Source: Rebecca billardiae RCC1528
Lineage: Eukaryota; Haptophyta
Reading direction: 5' to 3'
Assembly: GCA_965240325.2 (NCBI GenBank)
Contig: OZ251224.1
Coordinates: 434,001 to 498,000 of the forward strand
DNA: 64,000 nucleotides
Part shown: in pieces, positions 1 through 8,052 of the stretch
Position numbering within the stretch: position 1 is the first letter of the stretch
Layout: the number at the start of each line of letters is the position of its first letter
Translations under genes and position numbers: made by a program
The notes under the pieces: model-generated
What the model was told of the DNA's origin: nothing
The model's input: only the letters and a program-made list of their open reading frames with translations
Database searches by the model: none

Positions 1-442
1 TGGGGCGCAGCCGCGCGCAGACGACTGCCGCAGGGAGTGGGACCCGCGGTCCGGTCTAACGCGCCCGGTGCCGTCTGCCGAGTGCCGACCGAGGGCCGCC
101 GCCCGGGGCCGCCGCCGGCCCTGACTGGCTGACTCCTACTGACGAGGCAAATGCTGCCCCCGCGGGCTAAAAGAACAATAACAACAACCGCGCGCCCGTC
201 GTCAGAAGGCTTCATCCCGAGTTAGATCTCACGGCCTAGTCGTCACATTGACATCAGTACTATACGCTCGATGACGATCTATAATAATAGCGGTATAGGC
301 GGACTACTAGTAGTTGGCGAGCCGGCGGCGTGTCGGCCTGTCACCTCAAGCTACCACTGAGACCAGGGCTACGCCTACTACGCCTGATTGATCACGGCAC
401 GGAATGTGCCACGGCAGTCAGCATGCAGCGCGCGGACTAATT
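1..442. other. No gene recognised
   Basis: No reading frame here resembles a protein I know. The stretch is less GC-rich than the flanking gene space and has scattered short repeats. It may be the 3' flank of the decayed coding region at 443-897. Confidence 0.4.
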
Positions 443-897
443 CTATGATTTAAAGACACAGGCACGAGGGCGCAGCTCTCCTGATTCGTCTGTCGAAGAG
501 TACTGAATGGAGTTAATGGAGGATGTCGGAGCGCGTTGGCCGCGGGTGAGGGAGTCGTCGTAACCGATGCTGATCACACGGTCACTGAGGTAGTAGGCGC
601 CCGGGGATGCCGCTGTTTTGCAGTCGTCGTCGGCCTTGGTCATCATGTAGTTGCCCGTGTCGTCGTCGTCCGAGGCTGTTCAAGTTGATGCCGTAGTGCA
701 GGTAGTGGATGTGGTCGCCCGGGCCGGTGTGCGCGGCCTAGTGGCCTTGCCGAGTTGAGGGAGTAGTCGCCCTTGCCGTTGAGGAAGTCGTCGTCCTTGC
801 CGTTGAGGAAGTCGTCGCCCTGGCCGCAGAGGAAGTCGTCGCCCTTGCCGTTGAGGAAGTCGTCGTCCTGGCCGCTGAGGGTGCCTGCGCTGCCCAA
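443..897 (-). pseudogene. Decayed or mis-spliced coding region with octapeptide repeats
   Basis: On the minus strand this region reads as five tandem octapeptides of the form G-[KQ]-[DG]-D-[DY]-[FS]-L-[NC] (757-876). Further on comes a protein-like stretch with GDHIHYLHYGINLNS, then DDDDTGNYMMTKADDD and YYLSDRVISIGYDDSL (about 500-700). The last two segments lie in different frames that would join if one extra C near 675-680 were removed, so I read this as a broken gene or one with unrecognised introns. The octapeptides are reminiscent of acidic calcium-binding RTX nonapeptides but have the wrong period. It could be a 3' continuation of the gene at 934-2133: a GT donor near 972 and an AG acceptor near 886 would keep frame. 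No family assignment is possible. Confidence 0.3.
757..876. repeat. 24-bp coding minisatellite, five units
   Basis: Five consecutive 24-bp units each begin GAGG(A/G)AGT on the plus strand. The period is a multiple of three, so the minus-strand frame stays open and gives octapeptide repeats. Differences between units are mostly single substitutions. Confidence 0.85.
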
Positions 898-933
898 CCG
901 GGCGCGTCTGGCGCGCCAGCGCCGCGCGCGGCT

Positions 934-2133
934 CTACGCCAGCGACTGCGGCGCGGCGGCAGCCAGGTCACGGGGGGGGTCGCCGAGGGACGCGGTGCGA
1001 GCCTGCTTGGCCGGCTTGGCGTCGCTCCCGCCAGCGGAGGAGGGCCCATCCTCCTCCGCCGGCGTGGACGGCTCGGTCGCCGCGCGCTTGCCGGCTGCCG
1101 CGGCGCCGGGGGGCAGGACCAGGCGGTAGTTGGACTCCCCGAGCGCCGGCCTGGCCTGTTGCACCTCGGGCCCGTCCGACGGCGCGGCCGCGGTTGGTGG
1201 CTGGGGTGGCGGGATGGCATCGTCCGAACCCTCCCCCTCGGGCTCCTCCGCCTCCGGGCCGGCGGGGTCCGCCGCCTGTTGGTCGGCCGGCTGAGGAGCA
1301 GGGCGGCGCGCAGCGGCGGGCGGCGCGGGCGGCACAGGCGGCGCGGGCGGCACGCCCCACAGGTTGTGTGGGACGCGGGCGGCGCCGGCGATGCGGCGGC
1401 TCGGCTTGAGCGGCGCGAAGAAGATGGGGTGCTCGGGGTCGATGGGCATGAAACGCAGGCGGAGGAAGATCAGGTTCACACCGCCGGAGTAGATGTTGGT
1501 CTCGACGTGCTCACCGTTGGTCACGTACTTGTTGATGTCGGGCACGATCTGCTCGTAGAGGGCCCTGTGAAACTGCACGAGCGTCATCGTGGGGCTAACC
1601 GGGAGCGTGAGGGACACGTCCTTCGCCTGGGTTGCGAGGTCGGCCGCCGACAGCGCGAGCATCTCCTGCGTGAGCTCCGTGGTGCACGCCGTGAGAATGT
1701 TCGGCATGCACAGGCTGGTGGCCAGGCGGCGGCAGATGGTCATGTTCTCGAGCACCGAGCCGGTGAAGGAGAAAACGTGCTTATTGCCTTTGGGGTCCTG
1801 GGTGAGTCCTGAGAGCAGTCGCCCGCCTTGCGAGTTGGGCGCCACGTCGCTCAGGCAGCGCGCGCTCAGCTTGATCATCGTCGTGCACATCTGCTGGCCC
1901 GCATCCCGCCTGGCGGTGGGGGTGCTCGGCCGTTCCACCTGCAGCCCGCGCTCGAAGTTGTTGGAAGAGGGGAAGAAGCTCAAGGCGCTCCTGCTGTTGA
2001 GACGGTCGCGGAAAAAGCCGTGCTGGTAAGGGGGCATGGTGGCCGGTGTGGCGGGCGCGGGGCTGCGGAGGGCCGGGGGGCGGGTGCGGAAGCACTGCGG
2101 TGCGAGCGAGGTCGGTGCTGGTGCCAAAGGCAT
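934..2133 (-). CDS. Hypothetical protein, proline/alanine-rich C-terminus
   Basis: A 399-codon frame; the ATG at 2133 is the first in frame, with a later ATG at 2037 as an alternative. The first 220 residues look like a folded domain with ordinary composition (for example TMIKLSARCLSDVAPN and MTLVQFHRALYEQIVPDINK). The rest is low-complexity Pro/Ala/Glu-rich sequence with a basic KRAATEPSTP-like patch that could be a nuclear signal. I do not recognise the family. The absence of any known domain beside repeat-rich DNA leaves a mobile-element origin possible. The C-terminus may be altered by splicing into the repeat region at 443-897. Confidence 0.4.
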   Translation of the reverse strand: MPLAPAPTSLAPQCFRTRPPALRSPAPATPATMPPYQHGFFRDRLNSRSALSFFPSSNNFERGLQVERPSTPTARRDAGQQMCTTMIKLSARCLSDVAPNSQGGRLLSGLTQDPKGNKHVFSFTGSVLENMTICRRLATSLCMPNILTACTTELTQEMLALSAADLATQAKDVSLTLPVSPTMTLVQFHRALYEQIVPDINKYVTNGEHVETNIYSGGVNLIFLRLRFMPIDPEHPIFFAPLKPSRRIAGAARVPHNLWGVPPAPPVPPAPPAAARRPAPQPADQQAADPAGPEAEEPEGEGSDDAIPPPQPPTAAAPSDGPEVQQARPALGESNYRLVLPPGAAAAGKRAATEPSTPAEEDGPSSAGGSDAKPAKQARTASLGDPPRDLAAAAPQSLA

Positions 2134-2689
2134 TTCGGCGCGCGGGGTTGAAATCAAATTTCAAAACCCAGGTCCGGAGTGGCCCCGCCGGTCCCCCGGA
2201 CCACGGCGGCCCGTCGTGCGTTTCGGGGGGAGAGGGGTTTGTCGCGAAACGGGCAGGATGGGGAAAAGGGGGGGGGGGGGGGGGGGGGCTCGCGGCCGCC
2301 GCGGGGAGGCCGGGACGGGCGCGGTCTCCACCTGAGGGCCGGGCGCTGCTCAGGAAGGAGGGCGGCCCACACTCCGCGTGTCGCTCCCCAGTGCCTCCGC
2401 ACAGGCACACCGCAGGTGTTCGCCGTCGTGTCGGGATGAGCATGCGCTTGGCGTCCGCACCCGGGGCCAGTCCTTTCATGGTCAGCAAGCAGGCGGGGGG
2501 GGGGCGTGCGTGTGCAAGCGCGGGTGGATATGTCGTGTCTGCGATATGCGGAGTGTTGGATGCGGGTTGCGCCGGTGCCCCAGGGCACCGGTGAGTGTGT
2601 AGCTGTTTCGGGCACGCCTCGCGAACGCGAGGCGCTGGAAGACATGGCCACTCGTCGTACTGACTACAAGGAGGCTAATAATTATTAAT
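2134..2689. other. Intergenic, contains a long G-run
   Basis: No convincing gene. It contains an uninterrupted G tract at about 2268-2288 and other G-rich runs near 2500. Open frames here are GC-bias artefacts. It ends at the target-site copy of the TIR element. Confidence 0.5.
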
Positions 2690-3544
2690 GACCCGTTGCA
2701 CGGGTGAGTAACCGTGAGCGTATGAAAAAACGACAAGCGTATGAAATCTCGCGGTTTTGTCGCTCGCGCTGCCGCATGGCTGACGTCCGCGCCGATCCGA
2801 GCGCAATGGTGCATTGCGAAGCCGATTCGCAATGCACCAATCCAATCCGCATGTCAATCGACCCAACCGTCGCTGAGAACGAACGACAAAACCCAGGGCA
2901 GGTGTCCACCACGAAGCCACGCCGCGCGCGCGCTGGCAGCGTGAGCCGGCGCGGTTGCAAAGGGTTGCCCAAAGGCAGAGAGATCAGCCAATGCGGCTAC
3001 CTTCGGCAAGCACGCCACCTCAGCGTCAGCATCGGGTGGGGCCGTGACGATATATGCCCTTGGATGCGGCTCCAGCCAAACGGCTCTCGACGCGGGGAGC
3101 CGCCATCGGCCGCGAGCGCGTACACGGATACACGTGCTGTCCTCGTGAACGAGGATTCAGGAGACGAGGCGCGGCCCGCGATGCGCAGGCAAGACCTAGG
3201 GAGTGGCTCACGCTTTGATCGCGTGTACGGGTACAGAAGGCGTGCGCACGCAACCGCACCGCCTTCGTGAAGCGCGTGGGCAAGCTGCTGAAGCTCTCAC
3301 GATGCGCGCTTACTTCTCACCTCCGTGCGCTCGCCGACCGCTCACGCTGCCTTCCGCGCGGCGGACCTGGGAAACCTGCCACCTGGCGCGCACGACGCAG
3401 CGCGTAACGCGGAAGGTGGTAGATCTGCTGCCACGCTCCCGCTGCCGCCGCCGGCGGCGGCAGCGGCATGCCCACGATGCGGCGACGGTGATGACTATCA
3501 CTGCCAAAGTGTCGTTTTTTCGGCGCTCACGCGTGCAACGGGTC
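2690..3544. mobile_element. Non-autonomous TIR DNA transposon (MITE-like), 855 bp
   Basis: The left end reads GACCCGTTGCACG. The right end is its reverse complement, CGTGCAACGGGTC, and the inverted match continues inward with gaps (GTGAG, then GAAAAAACGACA). Immediately outside each end lies TAAT (2686-2689 and 3545-3548), a plausible 4-bp target-site duplication. Inside there is no recognisable transposase; the longest frame (2704-3270, plus) has no known domain. It is therefore probably mobilised in trans. An internal perfect hairpin lies at about 2807-2839. The ends and duplication are seen directly; the transposon class is inferred. Confidence 0.7.
2807..2839. repeat. Perfect internal palindrome in the TIR element
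   Basis: A 14-bp arm TGGTGCATTGCGAA is followed by a 5-nt loop and its exact reverse complement, TTCGCAATGCACCA. It lies inside the TIR element at 2690-3544. It could form a cruciform or an RNA hairpin. Confidence 0.8.
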
Positions 3545-3930
3545 TAATGTCTAATCAGCCGTCAACGGACTCAGCCGCCATCAGACTCAGCGGTGGCCGT
3601 GGCCGTGGGCTGCGGTCGGGCCCACGGCCACGGGCCACGCGAATGTCGCGATGATGTGTGACCATATGGATCCGATCGGCATCGTCGGGCCTGGCTGATC
3701 CTGAGGCTGCCGCCGTCGCCGCGTGGCGACATCAGACGACGGCGTGGCAGGCAGTTGCGCGAGTGCGAGCCATAGCAGCGCGGTGGGGGGCGAGGCCGGC
3801 CGGGGGGCGCGTCCGATGGCCAGCCACGGCCAAAGTGGTCACCAAGCCCTGGCCGCACGGTGTACCAGAGGGTGCCGGAGCGGCTGGCGACACCGGGAGG
3901 ATAGATTGCGCCGTTCCCGCAGCGAGCGGA
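3545..3930. other. Intergenic, no feature seen
   Basis: The stretch begins with the right target-site copy of the TIR element. It has several Gly/Pro-coding frames but none resembling a protein. It is the 3' flank of the UBA gene. Confidence 0.4.
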
Positions 3931-4434
3931 TCATTGGCTGCGCGGGGTCGCTGCGCCGCCGGCATTCAGGCAGCGCATGATTGCCTCCTGCTCATCCCCC
4001 TTGCATGTGGCCAGGCTCGTCCTCGCGAGCGCCGCATCGAAGCCAAGCTCATCGCGTAGCCGTGTGCACGATGTGAGGAATGCAAGCGCGCCGTCTGCGT
4101 CGATGCCTGCCGTGGCGACGGCGGCCTCTGCGTCCTCACGAGCATAGCCACGTTCGATCCAGCCCGCCACAGCCTGCGACTGACGCTGCGAAACCTCGTG
4201 GTGCATCGAGCTCGCGATGTCCTCGTCCGACGGCCAGTTGGTGCCACGAAGTGCGGTGGTTTGCACGCGCTCCTCCTCGCGAGCGATGGCGGCGTGCTCG
4301 AGCGTCAGGTCGATCTCTGGGGTTGATAACGCACCACGTGCGCTGTCCAGGCGAGCCGCGTCAGGTCGGCATGGGGGCTCGGGGATCACGAGACGCACGC
4401 GGATCAGCCCTTCCGCCGCGCTGAGACCGGCCAT
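3931..4434 (-). CDS. Protein with two UBA-like domains
   Basis: A 167-residue protein starting at the ATG at 4434. Two helical segments fit the three-helix ubiquitin-associated fold: residues about 91-122 (W-I-x-R-G-Y ... A-x-x-A ... G-A-L-A-F-L) and about 131-160 (L-G-F-D ... L-A-T-C-x-G-D-x-x-x-A-I-x-x-L). The L/M-G-F/Y turn followed by a late Leu-Leu-like pair is the family signature. Such proteins bind ubiquitin and often act as shuttles or adaptors. No ubiquitin-like, zinc-finger or catalytic domain accompanies the UBAs, so the partner is unknown. Small alpha-helical domains are easy to over-call, and this rests on pattern only. Confidence 0.55.
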   Translation of the reverse strand: MAGLSAAEGLIRVRLVIPEPPCRPDAARLDSARGALSTPEIDLTLEHAAIAREEERVQTTALRGTNWPSDEDIASSMHHEVSQRQSQAVAGWIERGYAREDAEAAVATAGIDADGALAFLTSCTRLRDELGFDAALARTSLATCKGDEQEAIMRCLNAGGAATPRSQ

Positions 4435-4916
4435 GCTGATTGTGAATACGATTTACTGTACTGTGCCTGCGCCGGTCTGTTTTGTGGCGGTGTCTTTGTG
4501 CAGTGTTGGATGGCGTTAATCACGCCTTAACCAAGTGTGCACGTTAAATCATAGTAAACTGTAGCTTAGTGATTTACGGCCTAGCTTATTACAGTTTACT
4601 AAGAATAAGAGACGCACACAGCTCGAAGGCAGGACAGTAGCTTACTCAACTCTCAAGCAAGCAGCTTAGCTACGTTATGAGAGCTGCCTGCTGACTGACT
4701 TCTGAGCTTGAAGCTGAAGCAGCCCCCTCGGACTTGCGGCATGCAAAGTAGACCTGCTGTCGGCGCCGCGTCGTTGCAGAGTTGCAGCAGACGACCGCGC
4801 CAGAGTGCCAGAGTAGGCCCAGCGCCCCCGGCTCATGGCTGGCGCGCAGTCACGAGAGCGTGCAATAACGTGCATCCCCACCCATGACCCAAACGTCCCA
4901 AACACCGCCGCCCCGC
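4435..4916. other. Intergenic with repeat ends
   Basis: This lies between the UBA gene and the 3' end of glutamine synthetase. It holds an inverted pair of the 11-mer TAGTAAACTGT/ACAGTTTACTA (about 4551-4601) and one copy of a 33-bp repeat also found near 30.4 and 31.0 kb. A related segment (about 4527-4563) recurs inverted near 44.2 kb. No gene. Confidence 0.5.
4591..4623 (+). repeat. Dispersed 33-bp repeat, copy 1
   Basis: It starts ACAGTTTACTAAGAATAAG and ends GCACACAGCT. The same sequence recurs at 30426-30458 and, minus its first two bases, at 31029-31059, all in the same orientation. It is probably the end of a repeat family. Confidence 0.8.
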
Positions 4917-7683
4917 TCACATGCCGTAGCTCGGGTCCTCGGCGTGCGTCATGTCCAAGAAGAGCAGATCCGTGTACGGCGCGAGCGTCCACTTGTCCGC
5001 GGGCACGACCGCCTCCGCCGCGTCGCACACCGCGCGCACGTCGACCATCGTCTCGAGGCGCAGCGTGCGCGCGAGCCGCGCCTTCTCGAGCACGTCCTCG
5101 CAGCCCTCCATCTGGTGGATGGCCTCCTTGAGCTTGAAGACCGACGACGAGAGCTCGGCGACCTGGCCCACCTGTGGGGCGCGGCGCGGCACGGCGGCGG
5201 GCGCGGGCGCGGGCGCGCGTCACGCGGCGGTCGGCGGTCGGCGGTCGGCGCGCGGGTCGGCGCGCCGGTCGGCGCGCGCGGCGCGCACCCCCGCCGCCTG
5301 GCACGCCGGCAGCACGTGCTGGTTGATCATGTCCACGAGGCAGCCCGCCTCGATCTCGACGGTGCCGATGTAGTGCTCGAGGTGCACGACGCGCCGCGCC
5401 TCGAGCTCGATCTCTGAGAGCACGCCCATCTTCTTGAAGAGCGCCTTGTTCTTGTCGGAGCCGAGGTGGTTGGTCGCCTCGACGCCCGAGTCGATGCGCC
5501 ACACGCCGCGCTGCGTGAGCATCTCCTGGTTCGCCTCGTCGTACGAGTTGCCGTTGAAGAGCACCTTCCAGTGCTGCTTGAGCGCGGCGCTCGCGACCTC
5601 GCTCGGCTTCTTGCCGCCCTCGATCGCGTCCGCAAACTCCTTGAACGCCTCGGCGCAGACGGTCTGCAGCACGGTGTTGACGAGAGACACGTTCTGGCTC
5701 GAGCCGACCGCGCGGAACTCGAAGCGGTGGCCGCCGTACGGGAAGGGCGAGGTGCGGTTCCGGTCCTCCGCCGGCACCTCGAGCGGGCCGACGCACGACA
5801 CGCCCAGGTCGAGGTTCTTGAGGTTGGGCACGTACTCGCTGATCCCCTTGCCGTCCTTGATGGCCTCGAGATACTTGGTCATGTCGTCGCCCAGGTAGGT
5901 CGAGACGATGGCGGGCGGCGCCTCGCACGCGCCGAGGCGGAAGTCGTTGCCCGGGCTCGCGATTGCCGCGCGCATCAGGTCGCCGTGCTTGTCCACCGCC
6001 GAGATGATCGCGGCCATGATCACCGGGAAGATCTCGGCGCTGCCCGACTTGTCGCGCACCTGCTTGACGTTGAGCAGGTTGGTGCCGCACGCCGTGCCGA
6101 TCGACCAGTTGTTGTGCTTGCCCGAGCCGTTCACGTCGTTGAAGGGCTTCTCCTGCAGCAGCGCCGTGAGCCCGTGGTTCGAGGCGACCTCCTCGATGAT
6201 TTGCATCGCCTGCGGTGCGTGCGCGCGCGCACGAACGACGCGGCGCGCCGTCAGCCGAGCGGCCGGCGCGAGCAGGAGTGCGGAGCAGGGGCGCGCGGGG
6301 GCGCTCGCTGGGCGCGGCGCGGCGGCGCGCGCGAGGCCGGGGGCAGCGGCGCGGCGCGCCCGGCGGCGGCGGCGGCGATGCCGGCGGCGGCGGGGCGGTC
6401 GCGCGCCGCGCACCCAGAGGTTCTGGTCGACCTGCGTCGTCGCCGAGCCGAAGAGCGGCGCCATCTCGTACTGGTTGGGCGCGACCTCGCGGTGGCGCGT
6501 GCGCAGCGGGATGCCCATCTTGAGCGCCTCGGCCTGCATCTCCTTCACCGCGTCGATGGCGGGCGAGGCGAGCGAGAACGGGGCCTGCGGCGCGGGCGGG
6601 GGCAGAGGCGCGTGCGCGTGCGCCCGCGCGGCTCAGCGCTCGCGGCGCGGCACGCCTCGCCCACCGTGCCCCGCGCCGGGCCGCGCGCGCGCACGCGCGC
6701 GACCGGTCCCCCGCGCGCGTGCGGGCGCGCGTGTGAGCGTGCGAGCGCGGGCACCATGTAGTGGTCGCACATCTCCTGGCCGCGGTACGCGTTGCGGCCG
6801 ATGATGGTGCGCCCCGCGAGCATCAGGTCCGGGCGGCGGTGGTACGCCTCGCGCGGGATCAGGAAGAACTCCTGCTCCAGCCCGATGTTGGAGAAGATCG
6901 AGTCGACGCTGTAGCCGAGCAGCTTGAGCAGCCGCACGCCCTCGCGCGACATCGCCTCGCCCGAGCGCAGCAGCGGCGTCTTCTCGTCGAGCGCGTGGCC
7001 CTCCCACGAGACGAAGCACGCGGGGATGTAGATGCAGTCGTCGCGGAGCGAGATCGGCGACGTCGGGTCGATCGACAGGTACCCGCCCGCCGTGTGCGTC
7101 GCGCGCATGCCGCCATTCGGGTAGGACGAGCCATCGGTCTCGCCCTTCAGCAGGTCCTTGCCGCCAAACTTCCACTTGGCCGTGCCGTCGTCTTCGAACT
7201 CGATCATCATGTTCTGCACCTGGCCCGAGAGCCCGTGCCGCACGCCCGACGCGGCGAGCGGCTGGAACCAGTGGCAGAACGACGTCGCGCCGCGGTCGGC
7301 CGCCCACTCGCTCACGGCCGCGGCCACCTTGTCCGCCGAGGTCTTCGTCCACGTGTAGTCGTTGCTGGCAGGGCGGGAGGCAGCGAGTCGCGCAGGCGCG
7401 GCGGATGGCACGCGTGAGTCCACTGCGCGCCATCCCCGATCCCCGCGCGCACCCGCGCGCGTGCACCATGCCGCGCCACGCAGAGGCGCGCGCGCGCGCG
7501 CGCGCGCCGACACGCAAAGCGCGCGCGCCGCGCGCGCGTGCGCGCGCACAGGGCACCGGCCGGAAGGCCCTGCTTGGTCAGGTACTTATCGGCCACGGCG
7601 CCCTTGAAGAGGTTCGTGCCATACCCATCATACACCGATGCGATCGACGAGAGCGAGCGCCTCGCCGCCAGGCCGCGCAGCAT
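4917..7683 (-). CDS. Glutamine synthetase type III
   Basis: This enzyme converts glutamate, ammonium and ATP to glutamine. Five exons join to 696 residues: 7683-7550, 7364-6755, 6584-6414, 6209-5289 and 5171-4917. Introns are 185, 170, 204 and 117 bp; all donors are GTGCGC or GTGCCC and all acceptors end CAG. An in-frame TAG lies just upstream of the ATG at 7683. The Ser/Arg-rich start (MLRGLAARRSLSS) resembles an organellar presequence. Diagnostic features are APNQYEMAPLF, the KHNNWS ATP-site segment, the GHRFEFR region and the long C-terminal extension typical of GSIII, which is about 700 residues against 370-450 for GSI/GSII. GSIII is common in algae, so this fits nitrogen assimilation. 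Frames agree at every join. Confidence 0.92.
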
Positions 7684-8052
7684 CGTGGAAGCCTACGGGG
7701 GGTGGGCGGGTCGGGGCCGACGCGAGCGCACGCGCGTGCGTAATTGCGGAGTGGCCGCGGCCCGGCCGGCCGGATGGGGCAATCGCGCCCCGGAAAAACG
7801 GCTGTACTACTGATGTGCTCGAAAACATCACATCCGGGGCCAATCATGTCACGCTGCAGTCTGATCTTCAATCCTCAAACTCTGAGGATCGATTCTTCCG
7901 CCCATTCGAAAGCAACTCTCGAAGTCCTATCCAATAATCGAGCCTGCCCGTGCGGTGTCCATACTCCCAACAACCTAATAACAATGGCCGCCAGCCTACC
8001 AACCGGAGCCCCCACGACGCACCATCGGCGGCCTGGCGCTCACAACTCTCCC
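7684..8052. other. Intergenic between GSIII and LMBRD2-like gene
   Basis: The 5' flank of glutamine synthetase and the 3' flank of the LMBRD2-like gene. It is somewhat less GC-rich between about 7800 and 8040. No gene or repeat seen. Confidence 0.4.

Noticed and set aside
757-876. CRISPR array
   Set aside because: Units are contiguous 24-bp repeats without spacers and keep a reading frame. It is a minisatellite.
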